Source of the DNA: Candidatus Peregrinibacteria bacterium
GTDB taxonomy: Bacteria > Patescibacteriota > Gracilibacteria > UM-FILTER-43-11
Length of the DNA: 22,858 bases
NCBI GenBank assembly: GCA_030618315.1
Contig: JAUXDO010000007.1
Span: 1-22,858, forward strand
Reading direction: 5' to 3'
Shown here: in pieces, positions 6,909 through 14,166 of the stretch
Numbering within the stretch: position 1 is the first letter of the stretch
Layout of the letters: every line of letters begins with the position of its first letter
Notes under the pieces: model-generated
Seen by the model: the letters and a program-made list of their open reading frames with translations, nothing else
What the model was told of the DNA's origin: nothing
Database searches by the model: none
Position numbers and translations under genes: made by a program

Positions 6909-7055
6909 AGGGATTTCTCCACGCACTGCGCTTGGTCGAAATGACTCGTGAAACGAGGGTGGTGCGGCGGATTTTTTCATTTACAAAATTTTATTGAAAA
7001 ATCCGCCGCTTCCTCTGCTGGATTACGTCATTTCGAGCGGAGCCGAGAAATCCCT
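6909..7055. repeat. Nested palindromic element (REP/MITE-like)
   Basis: The outer arms are AGGGATTTCTC (6909-6919) and GAGAAATCCCT (7045-7055). The next arms are TCGAAATGAC (6936-6945) and GTCATTTCGA (7027-7036), and the inner arms are CGGCGGATTTTTT (6965-6977) and AAAAATCCGCCG (6997-7008). The element is about 147 bp and clearly GC-richer than its surroundings. It lies between the divergent flippase and peptidase genes, just upstream of the peptidase promoter. Palindromes built on GTCATTTCGAGC and GAGAAATC are recurrent in many bacterial genomes. Confidence 0.8.
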
Positions 7056-7063
7056 AATCTTAC

Positions 7064-7092
7064 TTGACACATTATCAAAAAAGTGGTAAGAT
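7064..7092 (+). promoter_or_regulatory. Promoter of the peptidase gene
   Basis: A consensus TTGACA (7064-7069) is 17 bp from TAAGAT (7087-7092). It begins 9 bp after the nested palindrome and would give a leader of about 177 nt. Confidence 0.75.
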
Positions 7093-7099
7093 ACTCTCC

Positions 7100-7276
7100 A
7101 AACCTCAAAAAAGACGTAAAAAATAAACATAAAAAGAGTAATTTATACGCCTCCGCTTAAATAGATTTGCGTATTATGCTCCATAGCTTTTTATGTAGAT
7201 TTTAGAGAATTTAATTAAACAAGCTACTGGCGCATTATCCCAATTTATAAAAGCGACGGAGGATAACCGCTTATTT
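7100..7276 (+). promoter_or_regulatory. Long leader of the peptidase gene with a possible RBS-hairpin switch
   Basis: The leader holds a GGAGG (7258-7262) in the loop of a small hairpin with arms AAGCG (7251-7255) and CGCTT (7268-7272). An upstream GCCTCCGCTT could instead pair with AAGCG and GGAGG, hiding the ribosome-binding site. The GGAGG is 14 nt from the ATG, which is far. The frame is also open upstream to 7199 without an ATG, so an N-terminal extension from a rare start is possible. Confidence 0.35.
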
Positions 7277-8074
7277 ATGCGACTTAAAGCAATTTCTCTT
7301 TTTTTGGCCATTCAAGCTCTTTCATTTTTTATTTGGAAGGCTGTAGCTACTAATAATCAGGTTTTGGCAAACGTGCCTGCTACACCAACCCACTCCGCAT
7401 CTGAAGAAACTCAGTTAAATGTCGATTTTAGTATGCGTAATTTCAGCGAATCAATCGTCAGTTTAAACATTGCACAGAAAGCAAAAATCACAGAAGCACT
7501 GGAAGCACTGCCGGAAGAACATGCTGATTCAGTGGAAAAAATTGTACTTGATTATAACAAAAACGCAGGTCGTGGACTTGGAGGAAATAATCTAATTATT
7601 TTGCGGGGAGTTGGAATGTCATATGAAGAATTAATCGGAGTTTTGGTTCATGAAACGGGACACAACGTAGATTACGCATATCTTTCACCAAAAAAAGAAG
7701 AAACGAAAAGTAATTTTAAAGACGGTTCTTTTCCTCTTTATATAACCGATCCAAGTATCGATTTTTACCGAATAAGCTGGGAAGATGAATTTACTTTGAA
7801 AAAAACAGCCTCAAATCTCGACTTCGTTTCCGGTTACGCAATGTCCGATCCATTCGAAGATTTTGCAGAGGCTTATACTTATTATGTTTTGCATAACGAG
7901 GACTTTAAAGTGCTTGCCACAAGCTCTCCAAAACTTTACGCAAAGTACCGTTTTATGAAATATCGTGTATTTAATGGTGTCGAATTTAATACTGGCGATG
8001 GAATCGTAAACATGAATAACCGCCCTTGGGATATTACGATTTTGAGTTATAAATTGAGTGATTTCTTGATTTAA
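7277..8074 (+). CDS. Secreted or membrane-anchored zinc metallopeptidase candidate
   Basis: The 265-aa protein begins with a basic and hydrophobic stretch (residues 1-24) that is a signal peptide or membrane anchor. A zinc-peptidase HExxH motif is present as HETGH at 125-129, followed by NVD. Downstream, DPFEDFAEAYTYYV (191-204) supplies E194 or E198 as the likely third zinc ligand. This layout matches the lethal-factor-like/putative zinc-binding metallopeptidase group that acts outside the membrane. The substrate is unknown. It is convergent with the amidohydrolase gene; the 57-bp gap holds tandem AAATCTA heptamers. Confidence 0.7.
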   Translation: MRLKAISLFLAIQALSFFIWKAVATNNQVLANVPATPTHSASEETQLNVDFSMRNFSESIVSLNIAQKAKITEALEALPEEHADSVEKIVLDYNKNAGRGLGGNNLIILRGVGMSYEELIGVLVHETGHNVDYAYLSPKKEETKSNFKDGSFPLYITDPSIDFYRISWEDEFTLKKTASNLDFVSGYAMSDPFEDFAEAYTYYVLHNEDFKVLATSSPKLYAKYRFMKYRVFNGVEFNTGDGIVNMNNRPWDITILSYKLSDFLI

Positions 8075-8084
8075 AAAATAGGAC

Positions 8085-8112
8085 TTAAATCTAAAATCTA
8101 AAATCTAAAATC
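8085..8112. repeat. Tandem AAATCTA heptamer repeat
   Basis: About four consecutive AAATCTA units fill the gap between two convergent genes. Confidence 0.6.
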
Positions 8113-8131
8113 GTTATTCAATATTCTTAAA

Positions 8132-8923
8132 TCAAAAAAGTGTCGCCTGTTTCTTACCTCTTTTTGATTCAGTCGTCTTTTCAAATTCCTGAGCTATTTC
8201 TTTAACTAGCCAGGACATAATTTTTCGAAGCTCTTCGACTTTGCGCTTATAGGGTCTTCGGGTTTTTTCGTTCATATACAGCTTTTCATTCACCTCAATC
8301 TGAATACCTGGAAGCCCGCGTCTTGAACAGTGATAACCGATTAAATACTTTCCTGCATATGGATCATTAATTGCTACAGAAAAACCTCTGTCCTGAAAAA
8401 AAGTCATTATTTTTTTAGTAATACCTCTTGAGCATGTTGTAAAATCGCGATTGCCAAGAATAATATCTGCTCTTTCTTTTCCAGGATTAGCTTTTGTGAC
8501 TGGAGCTTTGCTTCTAAGAGAATGACCGTCGATAAGGAAGCTAACCTTATTTTTCTTTAATTCATCAATTTTACTATGGAATGTATCGTGATACTTTTGT
8601 ACGCGATCAAAAACTTTTTCAATCGATGGAGTTTTTTTGTAAATCGGATTGCCATCTAAATCCACACTTACAACAACTCCATCATTAGAAAGTCTATATT
8701 CCATCTCAATATCATCAGGAGCTCGATTTAAATCTGTAACAAGTCTTGAGATTCTTGCTTTTATAACATGAGCTCTTGGAATATCAAAAATCTGATCTGT
8801 AAATGGGTCACAGTTCTTTCTTATCTGAGCATTAGTAAGAGTCATCCTTTTCCGCATATCGGATGGAACAAAATATGAGCAATGAGGAATTGTAATCAGA
8901 ATAGGGTATTTTTCGACAACCAT
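8132..8923 (-). CDS. N-formylglutamate amidohydrolase family protein
   Basis: The family hydrolyses N-formylglutamate or related N-acyl amino acids using a metal site. Visible marks are ILITIPHCS near the N-terminus, the RLVTDLNRAPDD segment, FLIDGHSLRS (metal-binding D-x-H) and the C-terminal PGIQIEVNEKLYM with its conserved Glu. The longer frame opens at 8965, but those 14 extra codons come from word repeats (ATTTCTGAATCTCATT-like), so ATG 8923 (263 aa, MVVEKYPILI) is preferred. No other histidine-degradation gene is nearby, so the substrate is uncertain; a role in peptide or amino-acid scavenging is possible. Confidence 0.82.
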   Translation of the reverse strand: MVVEKYPILITIPHCSYFVPSDMRKRMTLTNAQIRKNCDPFTDQIFDIPRAHVIKARISRLVTDLNRAPDDIEMEYRLSNDGVVVSVDLDGNPIYKKTPSIEKVFDRVQKYHDTFHSKIDELKKNKVSFLIDGHSLRSKAPVTKANPGKERADIILGNRDFTTCSRGITKKIMTFFQDRGFSVAINDPYAGKYLIGYHCSRRGLPGIQIEVNEKLYMNEKTRRPYKRKVEELRKIMSWLVKEIAQEFEKTTESKRGKKQATLF

Positions 8924-8929
8924 AATTTT

Positions 8930-9031
8930 ATTTTTGATTTGTGATTTCGGATTTCTGAATCTCATTCTAGATTCTAAAATGTAACATGTCCATTTGAATC
9001 TGAAATCAGAATTCTGAATTCTGAAATATTA
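8930..9031. repeat. Degenerate GAATTCTGAAAT-type word repeats
   Basis: The gap between the acylphosphatase and amidohydrolase genes consists of variants of GATTTCTGAATC and GAATTCTGAA in both orientations, able to form several alternative hairpins. Confidence 0.5.
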
Positions 9032-9310
9032 CTAGTATCGTATATCAAAATCTTCAAATTCGCCAGTAAACATATATTTTTCAACATCAACCTTTGTAAC
9101 CTCCGAAGTACTAGGTCCGCTACTGCATCTATCTATAAAATCATCAATCTTATTCTCAGGTCCTTCGGCGACAATATCAACCGTTCCATCAGCATTATTG
9201 CAAACATAACCAGTAATATCACCAAGTTGATTAGCTTTTTTAATCGTATGATCCCGGAAGAATACACCTTGAACTTTTCCATGAATTTTTATGTGAGTAC
9301 GAATCTGCAT
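9032..9310 (-). CDS. acyP: Acylphosphatase
   Basis: A small enzyme that hydrolyses carboxyl-phosphate bonds such as acetyl phosphate or 1,3-bisphosphoglycerate. The 92-aa protein has the full signature: GKVQGVFFR at 11-19 with the phosphate-binding Arg R19, and GYVCNNADGTV at 34-44 with the catalytic Asn N38. The C-terminal strand ends FDIRY, as in most members. The usual Arg before that Asn is Cys here. Its start is followed upstream by AACGAATTG word repeats that belong to the left border of the S23-gene inverted repeat. Confidence 0.93.
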   Translation of the reverse strand: MQIRTHIKIHGKVQGVFFRDHTIKKANQLGDITGYVCNNADGTVDIVAEGPENKIDDFIDRCSSGPSTSEVTKVDVEKYMFTGEFEDFDIRY

Positions 9311-9333
9311 AGGTGAACGAATTGATGAACTAT

Positions 9334-9360
9334 TGTTGAACGAATTGTAAGACGAATTGA
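9334..9360. repeat. Left inverted repeat flanking the S23 gene
   Basis: TGTTGAA, then CGAATTGTAAGACGAATTG. Its complement, with a GGA insertion and one change, lies at 9799-9827. A further TGAACGAATTG lies at 9314-9324. Confidence 0.7.
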
Positions 9361-9362
9361 TT

Positions 9363-9728
9363 TTATAAGTTATTTTTTTTGCGTAAATAATTAATAAAAT
9401 TCAAAATTCTTACTGACAAGTTTTTGTACTTACTAGCATAAATACTATATGAATCTTTATCAATAAATTTTTTAAATTTAAGAACTCGTAAATGATGTTG
9501 TGTTTCATCACAAGAACCTAGAGCAATAAATAGATATCTAATAAAATCTTTTTGATAAAAACGCTTACAATATCCTTCGCAAATATTCGTCGAAATAGAA
9601 GCTGATGAGCGCTCAATTTGCTTTACTTGGTCGATTCTCCACTTATTCGGAATACCATCTGTTATCTGAAATAGTTTATTTTCAAGTTCTACTGCAATAT
9701 TGTAGACTTTTAAGTCAGTTATAGTCAT
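9363..9728 (-). CDS. Four-helix-bundle protein (S23 / 23S rRNA intervening-sequence family)
   Basis: The 121-aa protein matches the S23 family pattern: DLKVYNIAVELENKLFQIT, the IDQVKQIERSSASISTNICEGY core, the FIRYLFIALGSCDETQHHL segment, and a final coiled helix with a basic end. The family is best known from proteins encoded inside intervening sequences of 23S rRNA genes and also as stand-alone genes; it forms pentameric helical bundles and its function is unknown. The frame opens at 9767, but ATG 9728 (MTITDLKVY) gives the family's usual N-terminus. The gene is enclosed by inverted repeats. Confidence 0.88.
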   Translation of the reverse strand: MTITDLKVYNIAVELENKLFQITDGIPNKWRIDQVKQIERSSASISTNICEGYCKRFYQKDFIRYLFIALGSCDETQHHLRVLKFKKFIDKDSYSIYASKYKNLSVRILNFINYLRKKNNL

Positions 9729-9798
9729 ATCATTCAAGTTAAATACTAAAAATTCTTTTATATACAAAAACAGGATTGTAAATATATCTTATTATTAA

Positions 9799-9827
9799 CA
9801 ATTCGTCCTACAATTCGTCCTTCAACA
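9799..9827. repeat. Right inverted repeat flanking the S23 gene
   Basis: Complement of 9334-9360. It covers the last codons (LLKDEL and stop) of the DUF1361 gene, so the end of that protein is written by the repeat. Confidence 0.7.
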
Positions 9828-10425
9828 GGTATTGCGTTGAGTAATAGACGATGTAGAGAAGAGCAGTAATCACAACAAAATCAACAAGCATAACTTTATC
9901 CGTAAAATAAGAAGCGACAGTCTCAAGCAAAACAAACGGACGAAAAACGACATCCCAACTGTTAAATCTCTCATAAAGTCCAAACATTACAGCGATAGTA
10001 GTCAGTGGAATTATGATTATCGGCAAGGCTGTTGCATAAATTTTTCCGCACATCGATTTAAATAGCCTCTCCATTTTATTCAGTCCGTAATAGAAAGTCG
10101 GGATACCAATTGCCGAATACACAAAAAAGAACATGACTTTCCACGAGCCGTCCAAACAAACTCTGTACTTAGTTAAATCATCACAATAATTCACCAAATG
10201 TCTGACTATCGTAAATAAATAAGCTGTGTTTGGGAAAAAGAAAAGCCAGATTAAGAACAAAAGTATAAAACCTATTTTTTGTTTCTTCATCTTATTCCAT
10301 TTTTTATTACCTACGCTTTTAGCCGTATAATAAACAATCCAGCAGGGGATAAGAGCTAAAAAAACATTCCATACAACTGTAATTAAGTTATAGTCGTGGA
10401 TGTTGAGCATTAGAATTGATTGCAT
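9808..10425 (-). CDS. DUF1361 membrane protein
   Basis: A 205-aa integral membrane protein with about five to six hydrophobic segments. It shows DUF1361 marks: WNVFLALIP near the N-terminus, FFPNTAYL in the second part, and ERFNSWDVV near residue 165. The function of the family is not known. The last six residues, LLKDEL, are encoded by the inverted repeat that borders the S23 gene, so the original C-terminus may have been replaced. It is divergent from the 2,3-dehydratase gene. Confidence 0.8.
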   Translation of the reverse strand: MQSILMLNIHDYNLITVVWNVFLALIPCWIVYYTAKSVGNKKWNKMKKQKIGFILLFLIWLFFFPNTAYLFTIVRHLVNYCDDLTKYRVCLDGSWKVMFFFVYSAIGIPTFYYGLNKMERLFKSMCGKIYATALPIIIIPLTTIAVMFGLYERFNSWDVVFRPFVLLETVASYFTDKVMLVDFVVITALLYIVYYSTQYLLKDEL

Positions 10426-10461
10426 AATTTGAAAATTAGTTATATAAAAAATAACACATAA

Positions 10462-10490
10462 TTGACTAATGTGTGAAATTCAACTAAGAT
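10462..10490 (+). promoter_or_regulatory. Promoter of the 2,3-dehydratase-like gene
   Basis: TTGACT (10462-10467), 17-bp spacer, TAAGAT (10485-10490), giving a leader of about 19 nt before the ATG at 10516. The same TAAGAT variant is used upstream of the peptidase gene. Confidence 0.75.
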
Positions 10491-10515
10491 AATCGCCAAT
10501 ATTAATTTATATAAT

Positions 10516-11172
10516 ATGAAAGCAGAGTCGATTTTAGATTGGTTTGAAGAACAGCAGAAGGAATCCGGCATCGATGCTAAAAAAGCGGAAGGACCACTTG
10601 TCGGTCAGTGGGAAGTAGATCCGAATAGCCAAACGCCAATAGAAAGGCGTGACGGGAAGTTTTTTAAAATAGTTAATATTGAAACGGAGGCAAGAGGTGT
10701 TAGAGAAGTTGAAACTTGGGAACAGCCAATGATACAGCCAGCTGAAACAGTAAAGATTTATAATAAAGACATTAATGGAGTTGTTGCTCTTTTTCGTAAT
10801 AGAACAATAGAAAGAGTAAGATATCTTGTTCAGGCAAAGGCTGAACCGGGTAATGACACTTCAGGTAGGGTAATTTTAGCACCAACAATTCAGGCATCAG
10901 CCTCTAATATGTCTTTGCATAGTAATAAAATTCCATTTTTGAGAGAGCTAAATTTAGAAGCAGAGCATTCCAGATATATCATTCAGCCTAAAGATGGCGG
11001 AAGATTTTTTGAAACTAACAACCTATTGGCAATGCAGGAAATTGAAAGGATTAAGGATATTAAAGATATTCCCACTAGTTTTATTTGGGCTACAAGAGCC
11101 GCAATTCGTGAATTACAACAAGAAGGTCTGGTTAACGAACATCTAAATGAGGTTTTGGGTGCGCTTAGCTAA
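10516..11172 (+). CDS. NDP-hexose 2,3-dehydratase family protein, single half-domain
   Basis: The full-length family (EvaA type) removes water from NDP-4-keto-6-deoxyglucose, the RfbB product, on the way to 2,6-dideoxy sugars. It is built of two similar halves, around 450 aa. This 218-aa protein contains the half-domain marks once: GQWEVDP (30-36), REVETWEQPMIQP (63-75), YLVQAKAEPGN (103-113) and LAPTIQASASNM (121-132). It reads as complete, with its own promoter and a helical C-terminal tail, rather than a broken gene. It could act as a homodimer or have a changed role. Its stop lies one base from the convergent glmS stop. Confidence 0.8.
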   Translation: MKAESILDWFEEQQKESGIDAKKAEGPLVGQWEVDPNSQTPIERRDGKFFKIVNIETEARGVREVETWEQPMIQPAETVKIYNKDINGVVALFRNRTIERVRYLVQAKAEPGNDTSGRVILAPTIQASASNMSLHSNKIPFLRELNLEAEHSRYIIQPKDGGRFFETNNLLAMQEIERIKDIKDIPTSFIWATRAAIRELQQEGLVNEHLNEVLGALS

Positions 11173-11173
11173 T

Positions 11174-12937
11174 TTATTTAACAGTCACACTTTTCGCCAA
11201 ATTCCTTGGCATATCTGGGTCAAGTCCTCTCAAAACTGAAATATAATAAGCGAGTAATTGAGTTGGAATAATATTTACAAGAGGGGAGGCGATTCCAACA
11301 TCGGGAACCTTAATCCAATCATCAAACACCTCATGTTTTTCCGGACTTATGCCGATAATATGTGCGCCACGAGCCTTTAGCTCTATTGTGTTATTAATCG
11401 TGTCACTTTTAACTTCGTCATTTGCAATTAACGAAATACACGGAGTTCCCTCGGTAACAAGTGCGATAGGTCCGTGTTTTAATTCACCAGCAGCAAAACC
11501 TTCGGCATGAACATAAGAAACTTCCTGAATCTTGATAGCCGCCTCAAGTGCCATCGGATAGTTCTCTGCTTTTCCAATTATGTAACAATTTTCATGATCC
11601 TTAATCCTCTCTGCCACATCCTTAATATAAGTCAGAAATCTCGGATTCAACATATCATTGATTTGCGATGCAACTTCAGCAAGTAGTCTTCTGCCTTCTT
11701 GCAGTTCCCCAACCATTGCTGTAGCAATAAGCATTAATAGTGCCATTTGAGAAGTTGCAGCTTTTGTAGAAGCCACAGCTTTCTCCACTCCAGCTTTAAT
11801 ATGCAATGAAAAATCAGACTGTCTGGCAATAGTAGACCCTTCCGAATTAACGATAGAAAGCACTTTGCATCCTTTTTTCTTAGCGGCTTCCATAGCTTCA
11901 AGTACATCCGCAGTCTCTCCACTTTGAGAAACGACAATTAATAAACTCTCTGGTCTTAAAAAGTGATGATAAACAGGAAATTCAGATGAAGGTGCGAAGT
12001 TTACGTGGCGATTAGCAATCAATGAGAAGAAATACTCACCTGCCATACACACCTTGCCGGCAGTACCGCATCCGGAAAGGAAACATCCGCGGGAGTTCTT
12101 AATCATTTGTGCAATATGCATAATCTCATCTGTATCCTGATTTATTGCACGGAGAATAGATTCCTTCTGTTCCATTATTTCCTTTAACATAAAGTGGTCG
12201 TAGTCACCTTTTTCAGCACTTTCCGCCTTTAAATCAATATTAACCAGACGTTTTTTAATCGGCTCACCCGTTGTAATATTCATAAATTCAACACCTCCGT
12301 CTACTATCACCATTTCATCATCATCTAAATAATTCACATTCTGTGTGTATTCCAAAAATGCGGGAATATCAGACGCCAAAAAGTACTCGTTCTCACCAAC
12401 GCCGACAATCAATGGCGAACCACGACGAGCGGCAATCAGATAATTCTCACCGACATTTGTAACAACAATTGCATATCTTCCCTTTAATTTCTTGATAGTT
12501 TCAAGAACGGCTTCTTTAAAACCCATTTCCTTACGGTACTTTGCGATTAGTTGAGGAATAACTTCAGTATCCGTGTCGGAAACAAAGTTTTCTTTGCCGA
12601 TCATTTCTCTTATCTCTTCATAATTTTCAATTATTCCATTATGAACAACGGCTATTGTTTTATCACTGCTGAAATGAGGATGGGCATTTGTATCGGTAAC
12701 TCCTCCATGTGTTGCCCAGCGTGTATGACCGATAGCAAAATTACATTTTTTATCTTTAAAATCATCCAAATTAGCCTCAGAAATCTTGCCGATTTTTTTA
12801 TCAACAAATAATTCTCCATCTAATTCCGTAGCAACTCCCCATGAGTCATAACCACGATATTCGAGTTTTTGAAGACCCTTGATAACCAGTTCAAGGCTGT
12901 TTTCTTTTGGTCCGATGTATCCGAATATTCCACACAT
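11174..12937 (-). CDS. glmS: Glutamine-fructose-6-phosphate aminotransferase (isomerizing)
   Basis: GlmS makes glucosamine-6-phosphate from fructose-6-phosphate and glutamine, the entry to peptidoglycan and amino-sugar synthesis. The 587-aa protein starts at ATG 12937 as MCGIFGYIG, so Cys becomes the N-terminal nucleophile after Met removal; the longer frame to 12991 only reads repeat DNA. The glutaminase part has RGYDSWGVA and GHTRWATHGG; two SIS domains follow with SGCGTAGK, SQSGETADV and the family's C-terminal PRNLAKSVTVK. It lies downstream of rfbB on the same strand across a 111-bp repeat array. No glmS ribozyme is visible. Confidence 0.96.
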   Translation of the reverse strand: MCGIFGYIGPKENSLELVIKGLQKLEYRGYDSWGVATELDGELFVDKKIGKISEANLDDFKDKKCNFAIGHTRWATHGGVTDTNAHPHFSSDKTIAVVHNGIIENYEEIREMIGKENFVSDTDTEVIPQLIAKYRKEMGFKEAVLETIKKLKGRYAIVVTNVGENYLIAARRGSPLIVGVGENEYFLASDIPAFLEYTQNVNYLDDDEMVIVDGGVEFMNITTGEPIKKRLVNIDLKAESAEKGDYDHFMLKEIMEQKESILRAINQDTDEIMHIAQMIKNSRGCFLSGCGTAGKVCMAGEYFFSLIANRHVNFAPSSEFPVYHHFLRPESLLIVVSQSGETADVLEAMEAAKKKGCKVLSIVNSEGSTIARQSDFSLHIKAGVEKAVASTKAATSQMALLMLIATAMVGELQEGRRLLAEVASQINDMLNPRFLTYIKDVAERIKDHENCYIIGKAENYPMALEAAIKIQEVSYVHAEGFAAGELKHGPIALVTEGTPCISLIANDEVKSDTINNTIELKARGAHIIGISPEKHEVFDDWIKVPDVGIASPLVNIIPTQLLAYYISVLRGLDPDMPRNLAKSVTVK

Positions 12938-12951
12938 AATTATTTCAAGTT

Positions 12952-13048
12952 GTGGCTCGCATTGTGGCTCGTGCTTCGCTGTGGCTCGCATTGTGGTCCA
13001 CTATTCGAGCCACTATTCGAGCCACTATTCGAGCCACCACTGGAGCCG
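12952..13048. repeat. Short repeat array between rfbB and glmS
   Basis: GTGGCTCG occurs at 12952, 12964 and 12981, and its complement CGAGCCAC at 13006, 13018 and 13030. The right half is a 12-bp tandem, ACTATTCGAGCC, three exact times from 13000 plus a diverged fourth copy. The halves can pair. The word CTTCGCTGTGG (12974-12984) is shared with the GTGGAT array at 4363-4373. Confidence 0.8.
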
Positions 13049-13987
13049 TTATTTAAATCGTTCTTTATACCACTCCACAACCCCCTCAAATCCAACATCA
13101 AATTCCACTTCCGGTTCCCAATTCAGCTCATTCTTAATCTTGCTCGCATCAATCGCATAGCGAATGTCGTGACCAAGACGATCTGTCACAAATTCAATTT
13201 TATCCTCTTTTAATCCCAAAGTCTTGAGCATTTTCTTGGTTATTTCCAAATTTGAATGCTCTTCATTTGCTCCGATATTATACACTTCTCCAATCATTCC
13301 ATTATGAAAAATCATATCAACAGCTCTGCAGTGATCACGAACATGTAACCAGTCGCGAACATTGGAGCCATCCCCATAAACAGGAACCTTTTCTCCCGCT
13401 AGCAGTTTTTTGATAAAAAAGGGAACAAGTTTTTCCGGATACTGATATGGTCCATAGTTATTTGAACATCTGCTGATAATAATAGGCGTCTTATAAGTCC
13501 TGAAATAGGAAAGACAAAGCAAATCACTTGCAGCTTTTGATGCAGAATAAGGTGAACTTGGTTTAAGCGGTGATTTTTCTGTAAACATTCCTTCATGAAT
13601 ATCTCCATACACTTCATCAGTAGAAATCTGAATAAATTTACTATGATCATATTTCTTTGCAGAATCCAAAAGAATCTGAGTACCAATCACATTTGTTTTC
13701 AGAAATTCAGTCGGATCTTTAATGCTGTTATCAACATGAGTTTCCGCGGCGAAGTTGATAATCGCATCAGTTTTTTGAGCTAACTCATCCATAAGTTTGC
13801 TATCAGCAATATCACCCTCAACAAATTCATAATTGGGATTATCCGCAAAATCTTCACAATTTTTCAAATCACCGGCATAAGTGAGCTTATCCAGATTGAT
13901 AATCTGATAACCAGGATAACTGCCAAGCATGTAACGGATGAAGTTAGAGCCTATAAAGCCTGCACCACCCGTAATCAGTATTTTCAT
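13049..13987 (-). CDS. rfbB: dTDP-glucose 4,6-dehydratase
   Basis: A short-chain dehydrogenase-family enzyme that converts dTDP-glucose to dTDP-4-keto-6-deoxyglucose. The 312-aa protein has the NAD-binding TGGAGFIGSNF (6-16), the catalytic TDEVYG (123-128), the Y147-x-x-x-K151 pair in PYSASKAASD, and the family-specific SRCSNNYGPYQYPEKL and YGDGSNVRDWLHVRDH segments. It is somewhat shorter than the usual 330-360 aa, mostly at the C-terminus. rfbA, rfbC and rfbD are not in the window. The product is the known precursor for rhamnose and for 2,3-dehydratases, one of which lies on the other side of glmS. Confidence 0.94.
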   Translation of the reverse strand: MKILITGGAGFIGSNFIRYMLGSYPGYQIINLDKLTYAGDLKNCEDFADNPNYEFVEGDIADSKLMDELAQKTDAIINFAAETHVDNSIKDPTEFLKTNVIGTQILLDSAKKYDHSKFIQISTDEVYGDIHEGMFTEKSPLKPSSPYSASKAASDLLCLSYFRTYKTPIIISRCSNNYGPYQYPEKLVPFFIKKLLAGEKVPVYGDGSNVRDWLHVRDHCRAVDMIFHNGMIGEVYNIGANEEHSNLEITKKMLKTLGLKEDKIEFVTDRLGHDIRYAIDASKIKNELNWEPEVEFDVGFEGVVEWYKERFK

Positions 13988-14034
13988 AAATAAAAATTAG
14001 CAAAAAGATTCTAACACATATTCAATCCGATTTC

Positions 14035-14063
14035 TTGCTTTTTTTACAGATATTTTATACACT
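14035..14063 (+). promoter_or_regulatory. Promoter of tRNA-His
   Basis: TTGCTT (14035-14040), 17-bp spacer, TACACT (14058-14063), about 19 bp before the mature 5' end. Confidence 0.5.
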
Positions 14064-14081
14064 TTCGAAGCAATGAAATAT

Positions 14082-14159
14082 GGCGAATGTAGCTCAGTTG
14101 GTTAGAGCGTCCGGTTGTGGTCCGGAAGGTCATGGGTTCAAGACCCATCATTCGCCCCA
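14082..14159 (+). tRNA. tRNA-His (anticodon GUG)
   Basis: The cloverleaf has the histidine-specific extra 5' G (14082) facing discriminator C, acceptor GCGAATG/CATTCGC, anticodon stem TCCGG/CCGGA with loop TTGTGGT (anticodon GTG), T-arm ATGGG-TTCAAGA-CCCAT and encoded CCA. A 43-nt altered copy of its 3' half starts 7 bp after its end. Confidence 0.95.
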
Positions 14160-14166
14160 TATAAAC

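Noticed and set aside
9808..9827. C-terminal KDEL as a retention signal
   Set aside because: Bacterial protein; the residues are produced by the inverted repeat and carry no such meaning here.
12938..12991. Upstream extension of glmS (18 residues)
   Set aside because: GlmS needs Cys directly after the initiator Met; the extension is repeat DNA.
12938..13048. glmS ribozyme
   Set aside because: The 111-bp upstream gap is only short repeats; none of the conserved ribozyme core is visible.
12869..13213. Plus-strand frames with FEPLFEPLFEP-type repeats
   Set aside because: Antisense reading of the 12-bp tandem between glmS and rfbB.
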